Of a stretch of 64,000 bases of DNA, positions 7,718 to 16,397 are shown piece after piece. This stretch comes from CAYFXE01 sp964347035 (lineage in GTDB: Bacteria; Acidobacteriota; Aminicenantia; Aminicenantales; Aminicenantaceae). Position 1 is the stretch's first letter. Every line of letters starts with the position of its first letter. The stretch is from positions 21,388 to 85,387 of the forward strand of contig CAYFXE010000007.1 in NCBI GenBank assembly GCA_964347035.1, given 5' to 3'. The notes beneath the pieces are model-generated. The model ran no database searches. It was not told the origin of the DNA and worked only from the letters and a program-made list of their open reading frames with translations. A program made the position numbers and the translations under genes.

Positions 7718-9345
7718 TTAATGTAAAACGAAATCAAGAAAAATCCCGTGCAAAGTTCGTTCGAGTGAAAACCTCTGATACATGAGCCGAATAGTCAAAC
7801 CGGCATATGTAAATCCCAGGTGGATGGTCGGTAATTCAATCCCGAAGGCAAACTTTAAACCATCTTTCTTGTATGGCGATCTCAAGCCGATGGCATAACC
7901 AAATTCAAAATGATAGGCATCCCACAGATGGAGCGGACTCGGCAATTTTAGACCGAATCCCAGAGTGGGAACGAGCAGTAATCGGCGNNNNNNNNNNAGG
8001 AAGGCATAATGGATAGATCCATCGAGGCTTTATGAATCACTAATAGATCATCAGCCAGCCCATAGCCCAATCCGATTTGATTTCCGAAACCGCTTCCTCT
8101 TTTTTTGAAGGCTGGGCCTCCTCCCAAGCGAAAGAGTAATCCCTTATAACTTGGAGGAAAGTGTCTTGTTTGATAAAACCGGACCGAGGCCATATCTGGA
8201 TGAGATTTTATCAATTCCTTTGGACTATGTTTGGCCAACAAATCAGGAACCATCCAGTCTGGAACTGCAGTCCGGGGATAAAGAAATTCCTGATCAATGC
8301 CATGTAAACACGGATCATGGAATCCAGGATCACGCAATTGAGGATAGTGATGCCGCCTATGGATTCCATGTTTATCTATCTCATCTGTACGCACACTCCA
8401 TGAGGCAGAAACAGGCATCGGCAAGAGGAGAAGTGCCGGCATTTTGAAATTCGAATAATACTCTTCACCCTCTCTGGCCGACGTCCATTGATTCACCAAC
8501 TCCTTTAGAGTCAGACCTGAAGCCACTGATTGACCCCATTGTTTCAAACTTTCTGGGATGTCCACACCATCAGAGGAAACAAAGTAGACGAGGAAAATTT
8601 CTCGTAGAGATGTCATACATGCTTCCATAACCTTTCGATAAGTCGGCGCGTGCCATTGAAGAATTTTATTGCCAAAGGTCTGCCATACATCTCCATGCGA
8701 GTTGATGACGTATGCCCCTTCATTCCTGTAAAAGTTATAGGCCGTCCTGTTGTTGACTGGGTGAAGCCCAAAAAAAGAATCACCAACAGGTACCAATAGA
8801 TGCCCTGCAGCGAATGAGTCCATCAGATAACTCATAGCCCTGGCCTCGTAGATCAAGGCCCGTTCAAAAACCTTATCCATCCTGTCCTTTTCTTCACCAG
8901 CGATTTTGGCCCAACGAAAGGCAACCCAATGATGGAGGAAGTAATTGACGATGACATTCTGATCTGACAGCTCGGCTGAAAAGGCTGGAGGCAAAGAATC
9001 GCCTGTTTTTTGGGCTCTGGCTGAAACTGTCTGACTGTGCTCGTTCCATACCTTCTCTAAGAAAGCGGCAGATAAAGGATTGAGTTGCTCTAAAATCGTC
9101 TTTCCCCTTCTCTGATATCTGGCTGCGGAAGAATCCTTCCCGGCAAACTGGGCACAGACTTCTCCAAATGTCTTCTCCTGGGCGAGATTATTTCCGAGGA
9201 AAGTTAGATTCCAGTCGGCAAGGAGTGCTTCGAGCGCCCGATCTGCTACGATGCGATGTTCTTCTCTCTCCCAGGTAAAAGCCACTGCTGGAAGGACAGC
9301 GATGAAACAAAGGAGTAAAAGATTTATTTTGAGCGGCTTTTTCAT
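7718..9345 (-). CDS. exported nuclease/phospholipase C-like protein with C-terminal barrel-like part, split by an assembly gap
   Basis: The reverse frame from 9345 starts with a signal peptide (MKKPLKINLLLLCFIAVLPA) and 'WEREEHRIVADRALEALL'. This resembles the start of the S1/P1-nuclease/zinc phospholipase C fold, as does 'MSYLMDSFAAGHLLVPVGDS' with helix His/Asp residues. After residue 400 the sequence becomes strand-like ('GLLFRLGGGPAFKKRG', 'NQIGLGYGLADDLLV'). It meets the N run at 7988-7997; beyond it the frame shifts by one, and the new frame (LLLVPTLGFGLKLPSPLHLW to a stop at 7718) continues the strand-rich pattern. I read both parts as one gene of about 540 residues with the gap length mis-set. 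The next gene upstream (M19) is only 4 bases away, so they form an operon. The enzymatic role is inferred. Confidence 0.65.
7988..7997. other. assembly gap (10 N)
   Basis: This nominal-size scaffold gap lies inside the exported protein gene 7718-9345. The frames on its two sides differ by one, so the true missing length is not 10 bases modulo 3. Confidence 0.95.
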
Positions 9346-9349
9346 TAGA

Positions 9350-10573
9350 TTAAAGCCCCGATCTCCAATTCTTCAGGAGAAACTCGATAACATTGTTGGC
9401 CATGATGTCTTCGACAACATCTTCGTCATTGTCGAATTCTTGGAGAAGCAGTTTACGGAGCCTGTCGATCTCACTCAAATCGGACATCTCCTTGGGACCT
9501 GTGATGTATCCAGAAAAATCGCTGCCTATTCCGATATTCTTGTGTGTGCCACAGATTTTTGTAACATAACGGATGGTTCGCACCACATCCTGAAGAGATC
9601 CGTATTCCTTGGCCATATTCAGACTGTTGTAATTCGAGAGCACGAAAGGATACAGGATGATGCCCACCATTCCTCCACACTTGGCTATTTCTTGGATATG
9701 CTCGTCGTAAAGGGAGTAAGGATGATCGCCCAGAGCTCTCACAGAGGAATGAGTGGCCACCAGAGGCTTAGTCGACACTTTGAAGACATCCTCGATGGCG
9801 GCTGAGGTGGCATGGATGACATCGACGATGATACCCAGTCGTTCCATCTCCTTGATGATCTCGGCTCCAAACTCGCTCAATCCTTGATTCGGCCAGCTGC
9901 TGTTTGAATCCGGGAAGAATGGCAACGGATTGGCAGAAGAAGCGATGCCCTTGTTGAAGAAATGGGTGATGGTCATCAGGGCCACACCACGATCGGCGAA
10001 TAATTCCAATGGCTCTAGACTTCCTCCCAAAGAATGGCCGCCTTCTACGGTGTGGATAACAGCAACTCGAAAATTTAGATTCCCTCGAGGGACATCTAAC
10101 AAATCCTCCAGTTCTTTGTAATTTCTTGCCAGCTTGGCATAAGGTGCAGCCGGACCAGCAAGCTCTTCCTCAAGCAAGTCCATCATCCGTATGGCGTTCT
10201 TGGGTGCCTCCGGATAGGGATCGGTGGGCATGGATAGGATCTCATCCATGACGTTGTAGTGACCCTCGCAGACCAGGTCGATACCGGCTTGATGAGAGCG
10301 CTTCCAGTCGACCCGAGTCTTGTTGAAAAACTTGGCGGCTATCTTGGCGAGAAAAGGAGATCTAACAGCAGGCGGAGACAGCAGATTCCAGTCATTTATA
10401 GTACTGTGAACATGCAAATCAGCGAGAACTCTCCGCTGGTGTGTTGGGCGCACAATTTTTGCAATGCGATTCGAAGTCTCTTCGCACAGATTCTCAAGAG
10501 ATCCGGCTGTGATCAGGCCAGCGCAGGAGAAGAGAGTTGAACGCAGGAACTGGCGTCTAGAAATAATGGCCAT
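9350..10573 (-). CDS. Tat-exported M19-family dipeptidase
   Basis: This 407-residue protein begins with a twin-arginine signal (ISRRQFLRST followed by 'LFSCAGLITAGSL'), so it is exported folded, in keeping with a metal-loaded enzyme. It carries the canonical M19 metal sites: 'LADLHVHSTIND', 'VIHTVEGGHSLGG', 'VDVIHATSAAIEDV', 'VATHSSVRAL' and 'IGIGSDFSGY'. It probably cleaves dipeptides in the periplasm. It is a diverged paralogue of the cytoplasmic M19 enzyme at 3470. It ends 4 bases before the exported protein gene 9345-7718. A tatA gene is present at 44333. Confidence 0.88.
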   Translation of the reverse strand: MAIISRRQFLRSTLFSCAGLITAGSLENLCEETSNRIAKIVRPTHQRRVLADLHVHSTINDWNLLSPPAVRSPFLAKIAAKFFNKTRVDWKRSHQAGIDLVCEGHYNVMDEILSMPTDPYPEAPKNAIRMMDLLEEELAGPAAPYAKLARNYKELEDLLDVPRGNLNFRVAVIHTVEGGHSLGGSLEPLELFADRGVALMTITHFFNKGIASSANPLPFFPDSNSSWPNQGLSEFGAEIIKEMERLGIIVDVIHATSAAIEDVFKVSTKPLVATHSSVRALGDHPYSLYDEHIQEIAKCGGMVGIILYPFVLSNYNSLNMAKEYGSLQDVVRTIRYVTKICGTHKNIGIGSDFSGYITGPKEMSDLSEIDRLRKLLLQEFDNDEDVVEDIMANNVIEFLLKNWRSGL

Positions 10574-10603
10574 TTCTATATCATGCTTCCCATTTCCCAG
10601 AAA

Positions 10604-10632
10604 AAAATATCACAAAGATACTAGATTGACAA
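10604..10632 (-). promoter_or_regulatory. sigma-70-like promoter for the Tat dipeptidase operon
   Basis: On the reverse strand TTGTCA (10632-10627) is followed after 17 bases by TATTTT (10609-10604), about 30 bases before the ATG at 10573. Confidence 0.45.
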
Positions 10633-10719
10633 TATCTGGCATATAGAATTTGGTGTTTTTATTGGTGTAGTCCTAATTTGACTTGTACTACATATTAAAA
10701 TGCATGTACTAGTGGTGAA

Positions 10720-11391
10720 TTACTTTTCTTTGGGCTGGAAACCGATGCGGTCAAAGGGATTAACCACACTGGTCGTGATATTGCGCAGATGAGAGTTGAT
10801 CCGTTTCAACCAACGGACATACAGGACAAGCGCCGCTGCATCACCCGGACGGATATTGGCATCCTTCTCTTTGACAACATCCACGACCGTATCATCACAG
10901 GCATCGTTGACCCAGGCATATTTCTCCAGGAGTTCGAGGGCCAAATCCGCATCTCCCTCTTCAAAACATTTTTTAGTTTGGATAAAACTGTCTTCCACCG
11001 CCGCTTCGATACGCGCGATTTCATCCTCGAATTCTCCTCCACGCAGCTTTCCGGGATGGTCAAGGGCCAGCTCCACCATATTCTTGGTATAGTCTCCGAT
11101 ACGCTCGATATCGATGATGATACTGACCAAGGCCAATCCCGATGGTAAGTCAGCCGTACCCCGAACAGCCAGATGATTGAACACCATACGCCGGACTTCA
11201 CGTTCATAGCTGTTGACCTCTTTGTCCGTCTCCTTTACCTTCAAGTCGATCTCACTGTCCTCCCTGTTCCTCAGAGATTCTCTTGCTTCCATGTACATCG
11301 CCCGAGTGATTTCCAGCATATCGAAGGACCGTTGATAAGCCCTGTCCATCAATGTATCTTTTTTGAAAATCGCCAGCCATTTTTTAAACAT
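10720..11391 (-). CDS. PhoU-domain phosphate regulator
   Basis: This 223-residue all-helical protein has two PhoU repeats. The signature 'ALVSIIIDIERIGDYTKNMVELAL' fragment is present as 'IIIDIERIGDYTKN', with a second, weaker copy 'VRWLKRINSHLRNITTSVV' at the C terminus. PhoU proteins bind metal clusters and restrain phosphate uptake. It sits 12 bases downstream of the Na+/phosphate cotransporter gene, so it most likely controls that transporter. Confidence 0.85.
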   Translation of the reverse strand: MFKKWLAIFKKDTLMDRAYQRSFDMLEITRAMYMEARESLRNREDSEIDLKVKETDKEVNSYEREVRRMVFNHLAVRGTADLPSGLALVSIIIDIERIGDYTKNMVELALDHPGKLRGGEFEDEIARIEAAVEDSFIQTKKCFEEGDADLALELLEKYAWVNDACDDTVVDVVKEKDANIRPGDAAALVLYVRWLKRINSHLRNITTSVVNPFDRIGFQPKEK

Positions 11392-11403
11392 AGGTTCCCC
11401 TCC

Positions 11404-12504
11404 TTATCTAAAGATTGATATCAGTAATATAGGTATTAGAAAAAAGACGATAACAATATAAAAAATGGCAATGAATTTATGTCGAGTGACTATACCAGCA
11501 AAACTCTCAGCTATTGTGATCGGGACAATCTTGAGCGGATACCAGATGATGATACCTGATATGTTGAATAGAAGATGAGAAAAGGCAACGATTATCGCCG
11601 CCAGATTGCCAGTCACAAGGGCAGCTAAGATCGCTGTCACTGTGGTTCCGATGTTTGCTCCTAGAGTATAAGGGAATATCTGCACCAGAGTCAACAAACC
11701 GGCGCCCGCCATGGGAACAGCCAGCGAGGTCGTAATCGAGCTGCTCTGGACCATGGCCGTCAGCAGCAATCCCACCAGAAAAGCCCTCGGGGCGGTCTTA
11801 AACAGGTAACGGTCAAACCAGTCTTCGGCTTTTGTAACCACCAGAACCTTCAAAGACTTCACCATTCTAGTGAGGGCCAGAATCAGCAGGATGAGAGAAA
11901 GAGTTAAAAGGATCCAGGGATAGTCGCTTATCAAGCCTTTTAGAATTTCAACGGGAGGTTTAGTCAATGCCTTGACCGGACTTAAAAATTTCAGACCGCC
12001 GATATTCTGGAATTTCTCTCCCAAGAATGTGGCTGCATATCCTAGAAAATTTGTAAAATACTGCAGCGGAAACAGAACCAAAACAGCAAGAAGATTAAAA
12101 AAATCATGCACGACGGCCGCTGATAGTCCCCGCCGGAATTCCATATCGCGTCTTATTTGAGACAGAGAGACGAGTGTATTCGTCACCGAGGTGCCGATGT
12201 TGGCCCCCATGATTATAGGGATAGCATTGGCCACGTTCAACGCCCCGCCAGCGACCAATCCAACAACAATCGAAGTCGTTGACGAAGAAGACTGGATAAT
12301 AGAAGTCGCGAGGATCCCGATGAATATCCCGACCAAGGGGTTGGTGGTGGTCGCAATCAGAGTCTCGGCCAGCCCTTTCCCGAACATTTTGAGAGAGGTG
12401 CCCATCAGTTCCAAGCTGAACAGGAATACATACAGGAAAAACAGCAAGAAAATGAGGTTGAACAGAGTGATATGACGTTGATAAAAGCCTTTAAGTGAAT
12501 TCAT
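11404..12504 (-). CDS. Na+/phosphate cotransporter (NptA/PNaS family)
   Basis: This 366-residue protein has two inverted repeats of the Na/Pi-cotransporter domain. Each holds the QSSS motif: 'GILATSIIQSSSSTTSIVVG' near residue 65 and 'LLLTAMVQSSSITTSLAVP' near residue 250, each followed by 'GANIGTSVT' or 'GANIGTTVT'. It imports inorganic phosphate with sodium. It is followed by phoU in a two-gene operon. Confidence 0.9.
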   Translation of the reverse strand: MNSLKGFYQRHITLFNLIFLLFFLYVFLFSLELMGTSLKMFGKGLAETLIATTTNPLVGIFIGILATSIIQSSSSTTSIVVGLVAGGALNVANAIPIIMGANIGTSVTNTLVSLSQIRRDMEFRRGLSAAVVHDFFNLLAVLVLFPLQYFTNFLGYAATFLGEKFQNIGGLKFLSPVKALTKPPVEILKGLISDYPWILLTLSLILLILALTRMVKSLKVLVVTKAEDWFDRYLFKTAPRAFLVGLLLTAMVQSSSITTSLAVPMAGAGLLTLVQIFPYTLGANIGTTVTAILAALVTGNLAAIIVAFSHLLFNISGIIIWYPLKIVPITIAESFAGIVTRHKFIAIFYIVIVFFLIPILLISIFR

Positions 12505-12720
12505 CGAGACCGGTTTATTTCTTAGATCTTTTCTCTCTGGCCAGTCAAGAAAAGCTTATATCACAGAGTTTTTGTTGAGTCAAAATCTATCCCGAGAAAC
12601 CTCATGTTTCGTGCTCTTCTTACGCTTTGACATCGCTTATTCTCTCTGCTAAAACCATATGGAAGAAATCTGAATAACGAACCAAAAAGACGAGTTTTTC
12701 CTCCAAAAAAGGAGAAATAA

Positions 12721-13572
12721 ATGAGATGGAAGCAATTCCTCACACCAGTTAAATCGGTAAACTCTGACGAAGTTAAGGACTACATCTCGAAGCATGAAGA
12801 AGGAAAATATGTGCTCCTGGATGTACGGCAGCCTCATGAGTATGAGAAAGAACACATCCCTGGAGCCAAGCTAGTCCCTCTTCCTGAGCTGACCGATCGC
12901 CTCGACGAACTCGATAAGGAAGAGCCGACCATCGTCTACTGTGCCGTTGGCGGACGAAGCCGGATGGCCGCCCAACTCTTATCAGGAAAAGGATTTAAGG
13001 CTGTCATGAACCTCAAAGGGGGCATTGCATCCTGGCAGGGGCAGAAAGCTGTCGGTCCTTATGAATTCAAGGCCATACCCTTCGACGAAAAGGCCCCCCC
13101 CCAAAATATCATCACCTTGGCTTATGGGCTTGAACTGGGTCTTGAAAGCTTCTACCTTAATTTATCCTCCAAGGCAAAGGATGAAGATCTCGTTTCTCTC
13201 TTCAAAAAGCTCGCTTCTTTTGAAGAAAAACACAAGAAGAAACTACTCACACTGTACTCAGGCATTGCCCCATCAGGTGAGGATAAGAAGTCATTCGAGA
13301 AAAGCCTAGCATCCGAGATCATGGAGGGCGGATTCACGACCGAAGAATTCATCCAATTAAACCGTCCGGCCCTAGAATCTATCCAGGATGTCATCAACCT
13401 GGCCATGATGATCGAAATCCAGGCTCTTGACTTGTATTCACGCTATGCCGACAAAAGCCAGGATAAAAAATCTAAAGATATTTTTTACCAGCTTGCTGAG
13501 GACGAAAAAATTCATCTGAAAAAATTGGAGGGACTTTCGGCGCCTCGATCTCTGGAAACTTCCGCCTTTTAA
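12721..13572 (+). CDS. rhodanese-ferritin-like fusion protein
   Basis: This 283-residue protein has two domains. Residues 10-110 are a rhodanese: 'YVLLDVRQPHEYEKEHIPGA' and the active-site loop 'YCAVGGRSRMAA', with Cys as sulfur acceptor. Residues 125-275 are a rubrerythrin/ferritin-like four-helix bundle with Glu and His at metal positions ('LGLESFYLNL', 'FEEKHKKKL', 'MIEIQALDLYSRYA', 'AEDEKIHLKKLE'). The combination suggests sulfur transfer coupled to iron or peroxide handling in an anaerobe. GGAGAAATAA precedes the ATG. It is monocistronic, with a terminator right after. Confidence 0.88.
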   Translation: MRWKQFLTPVKSVNSDEVKDYISKHEEGKYVLLDVRQPHEYEKEHIPGAKLVPLPELTDRLDELDKEEPTIVYCAVGGRSRMAAQLLSGKGFKAVMNLKGGIASWQGQKAVGPYEFKAIPFDEKAPPQNIITLAYGLELGLESFYLNLSSKAKDEDLVSLFKKLASFEEKHKKKLLTLYSGIAPSGEDKKSFEKSLASEIMEGGFTTEEFIQLNRPALESIQDVINLAMMIEIQALDLYSRYADKSQDKKSKDIFYQLAEDEKIHLKKLEGLSAPRSLETSAF

Positions 13573-13601
13573 GAAAAAAAAGGGAATGGCCCCCTTTTTT
13601 T
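13573..13601. terminator. bidirectional rho-independent terminator
   Basis: An A-run and GGG are followed by the loop AATGGC, then CCC and a T-run, directly behind the stop of the rhodanese-ferritin gene. The symmetry lets it work from both strands, as expected between convergent genes. Confidence 0.6.
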
Positions 13602-13604
13602 CAC

Positions 13605-13859
13605 ATTCCTGCGTCATTCCCGCATAAGCGGGAACCCCGGGCTAGGAAAAATGTCATTCCCGCGAAAGCGGGAATCCAGGGATATAATAGACTCTCATCA
13701 TGATAGATAGACCTGGTTTCCTGCCTGCGCGAGAAAAAGCCTGGATCCCTGCTTGCGCAGGGATGACGGAAAGTGAGCAGGGATGATGGAAAATGAGCAG
13801 GGATGAGCTTTATTTTACTGGATTCACGCTTACGCTGGTAGCAGGTACAGTGATGAACT
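13605..13859. repeat. cluster of GTCATTCCCGC palindromic repeats
   Basis: Several copies of the dRS3-like palindrome lie in both orientations: CATTCCCGCATAAGCGGGAA near 13615, TCATTCCCGCGAAAGCGGGA near 13653, and CCTGCTTGCGCAGGGATGAC near 13748. Short direct repeats follow (GAGCAGGGATGA, two copies near 13773-13806). No gene is present in this convergent spacer. Confidence 0.75.
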
Positions 13860-15020
13860 TTATTTTACTGAGTCTCCATTTCCAAGGGGACGAGCCTGGA
13901 ATTTTTTCATGAATTTCTTGTCTAAATAGTTTTTATAAAAGAACGCGACTCTCCCATCAAAGACAAGATTTTGGCGGCAGAAGATGGCTTTCCCATCACC
14001 TAGGTTAAAAATGAGAAGATAAATCTTCTGGGGATGGAAAGCCTGCATCTCTTTGCCTTCCAGAGCCGCCAGCAAATTATGGTAAAGGACCGGGTTCTGC
14101 TGGACGGCATAAACCCCTACTTTATCCAAAGGACGATCCATGAGATTGACACAGTCTCCACCTCCGAATATCTGAGGGTACTTGATGCTCTGAAGATAAG
14201 GATTAATGAGCAAGGCTCCGTCTCCATCTGTGGGCAGGCCAGAGTCTTTAAAGACAGTCGAGGGTCTCACGCCAACAGCAAAAACGGCTAAATCAAAAGA
14301 AAACATCTGCCCTTCCCGGGAGACCAATCGCCCATTCTCTAATCGATCTATATAAACTCCTTCCCTCAACTCAATCCCGCGACGCTTGAAGGACCGCAGG
14401 GCCAGACTTCTCGCTTTCGGCGGAAAACGGGAGAGAATCTCATCCCCGGAAAGCAAAGTGATTTCAGCTTTTTTCCTTTCTTCACTTAAGACTCTCCAGA
14501 TATTGCCCGTTATTTCCACTCCTGCTGCTCCCCCACCCACGACTCTGATATTCATCGGTCCTTTCCCTATCATCTCCTTAATGAGATTTCTCGCTCTCCA
14601 AAGATTCTCGATAGGCTTGGCGGGCAGGATATGTTCGGCTCTCTCTCCTAAAAAATCTATAGGGACAGTGCTCCCGATATTGAACGAGACGACGTCATAA
14701 CAGATTTTTTCGCCTGATTCCAGCTCTAGATTCTGTCCATCAGGATCGATATGCCTGACTTTCCCTTGGATGAATTCCGCTCCCCGATTCTCTGCAGTTT
14801 TTTTGATGTGGAATCTGATCTGTTCTGGCTTGTATGTTCCTCCCAGCATGCCAGGTCCCATTCCTGAGTAATAATGAAAAGGGTTTGGCCCTATAAGGGT
14901 AACTCGATGACCACGCTTAACGAAGACGTCGATATTTACCAGTACAGTCATGTGAGCATGTCCGCCGCCCGCTAAAACCAAGTGTCCCCCCATTTCAACC
15001 TTCTTGCTTCCACTCATCAT
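13860..15020 (-). CDS. FAD-dependent pyridine nucleotide-disulfide-type oxidoreductase
   Basis: This 386-residue flavoprotein has the FAD dinucleotide fold 'LVLAGGGHAHMTVL' at the N terminus, an NAD(P)H fold 'IRVVGGGAAGVEITGN' near residue 160, and the second FAD motif 'PQIFGGGDCVNL' near residue 290. GGGHAH is typical of the oxidoreductase domain found fused to selenide-water dikinase and of NDH-2-like quinone reductases. No SelD domain is attached here. It probably oxidises NAD(P)H with a quinone or another acceptor at the membrane. The next gene downstream on its strand is none; WrbA lies upstream. Confidence 0.8.
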   Translation of the reverse strand: MMSGSKKVEMGGHLVLAGGGHAHMTVLVNIDVFVKRGHRVTLIGPNPFHYYSGMGPGMLGGTYKPEQIRFHIKKTAENRGAEFIQGKVRHIDPDGQNLELESGEKICYDVVSFNIGSTVPIDFLGERAEHILPAKPIENLWRARNLIKEMIGKGPMNIRVVGGGAAGVEITGNIWRVLSEERKKAEITLLSGDEILSRFPPKARSLALRSFKRRGIELREGVYIDRLENGRLVSREGQMFSFDLAVFAVGVRPSTVFKDSGLPTDGDGALLINPYLQSIKYPQIFGGGDCVNLMDRPLDKVGVYAVQQNPVLYHNLLAALEGKEMQAFHPQKIYLLIFNLGDGKAIFCRQNLVFDGRVAFFYKNYLDKKFMKKFQARPLGNGDSVK

Positions 15021-15180
15021 TTCTATTTGGTGACTTGCTCATCCTCTCTAATTTTTCCTTCCAGCTCTTTTAAAAATGATTATCAATAAAATTCTCTTAA
15101 ATTAGAAGCACCAGAAACACCAAAGAAACGACTCTCACCGATTACGATTCTTCACCTCTATAAATGATGCCGAATTTGGC

Positions 15181-15783
15181 CTACTTTACCAGCTTAGCGG
15201 CAATACTGGCCACCCATGTGCCCTGAACGCGGGCGGCCTCGAGCTCATTTTCGCTCGGCATCCGTTCGCCTTTCCCCCCGGCTATCGTCGATGCACCGTA
15301 GGGAGAGCTCCCGGTGATCTCATCGATCCTCATCTGCCCCTTAAATGAATAAGGCAAGCCAACAACAATCATCCCCAGATGAAGTAAAGTGAAGTGAAAA
15401 GATATGATGGTCGACTCCTGCCCTCCGTGTTGAGTGGCGCTACTGGTAAAAACACTACCCACTTTCCCGACGAGTTTATCCTCGGCCCAGAGATTTCCAG
15501 TTGCATCTAGAAACTGGCGCATCTGCCCACACATGTTTCCGAATCGCGTGGGTGTGCCGAAGATGATAGCATCGGCATCGCTAAGCCTCTCCAGACTACA
15601 TACAGGTACATGAGCCATAGATTTTTGGGTCTCAAGAGCTCCTAATTTTCCCAAGATCTCTTCTGTAAGTGTCTCTGGAACCCGGTACATTTCGACATCA
15701 GCATCATCGACGGATTTGGCTCCCTCGACGACAGCCTCGGCCAAACGATGGACATGTCCATACATAGAATAATAGACGACCAA
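15181..15783 (-). CDS. wrbA: NAD(P)H:quinone oxidoreductase WrbA
   Basis: This flavodoxin-fold enzyme reduces quinones by two electrons. Diagnostic segments are 'VVYYSMYGHVHRLA', 'DADAIIFGTPTRFGNMCGQM', 'GKVGSVFTSSATQHGGQE' and the end 'GTWVASIAAKLVK'. From TTG at 15783 the protein has 200 residues. The family normally starts about four residues earlier (K-x-L-V-L-Y-Y-S), and GGAGG sits 8 bases before an in-frame ATA at 15792, so a rare ATA/ATT start inside the end of the upstream NYN gene is possible. The overlap with that gene (stop at 15789) indicates translational coupling. Confidence 0.88.
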   Translation of the reverse strand: MVVYYSMYGHVHRLAEAVVEGAKSVDDADVEMYRVPETLTEEILGKLGALETQKSMAHVPVCSLERLSDADAIIFGTPTRFGNMCGQMRQFLDATGNLWAEDKLVGKVGSVFTSSATQHGGQESTIISFHFTLLHLGMIVVGLPYSFKGQMRIDEITGSSPYGASTIAGGKGERMPSENELEAARVQGTWVASIAAKLVK

Positions 15784-15788
15784 AATTT

Positions 15789-16340
15789 TTATTTTTGCTT
15801 CCTCCCTTTTTGGAGACTTTCTCCTGGGATCAAGAATTTTTTCGGATTAACGTCCATATCAATAAAGTTGTCAGCGCTCTCCATAAGCTTTTGGGAACAG
15901 GATTTCTGGAAGGCCATGATCTCTACAAAACATCCTACAGCGTGTTTAAGGTGCTCGACCAGAGGAACAAAATCACCGTCGCCGCTGACAAGGATGACAG
16001 CATCCAGTTTGGGTGCAAATTCGATCATATCTACGGCAATGCCAATGTCCCAATTCCCCTTCTTGGCTCCGCCAAAAAAAACCTGGAGATCTTTGGTCTT
16101 CACTTCGTAGCCTTGGCCTTTGAGAGCTTCGAAAAAACTGCCCTCATCTTTTTCATCGGCCTTGATGACATAGGCGATGGCCCGAATAAGGCGCCGCCCT
16201 CTGACGGCTTCGCTGAGTAAGGTTCTAAAATTGACTTTTGATTTGTACATATACTTTGCCGAATAATACAAGTTCTGAACATCGACATAAACACCCACTC
16301 TCTGCTCTTTGTAAATGTTGGAAGTCGTTTTACTGCTCAT
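15789..16340 (-). CDS. NYN-domain (LabA/DUF88) ribonuclease-like protein
   Basis: This 183-residue protein has a PIN-like NYN fold. The acidic metal-site residues are visible in 'VGVYVDVQNLYYSAKY', 'WDIGIAVDMIEFAP' and 'AVILVSGDGDFVPLVEHL'. NYN proteins are predicted metal-dependent RNases. Its stop overlaps the start region of wrbA, so the two are an operon. The C-terminal tail (KGRKQK) is basic and may bind RNA. Confidence 0.85.
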   Translation of the reverse strand: MSSKTTSNIYKEQRVGVYVDVQNLYYSAKYMYKSKVNFRTLLSEAVRGRRLIRAIAYVIKADEKDEGSFFEALKGQGYEVKTKDLQVFFGGAKKGNWDIGIAVDMIEFAPKLDAVILVSGDGDFVPLVEHLKHAVGCFVEIMAFQKSCSQKLMESADNFIDMDVNPKKFLIPGESLQKGRKQK

Positions 16341-16397
16341 TAGAGCACCTCTCGATTGAATTTCCCTTTTAAGCTTATATAAAAGAAAATGCTGATG

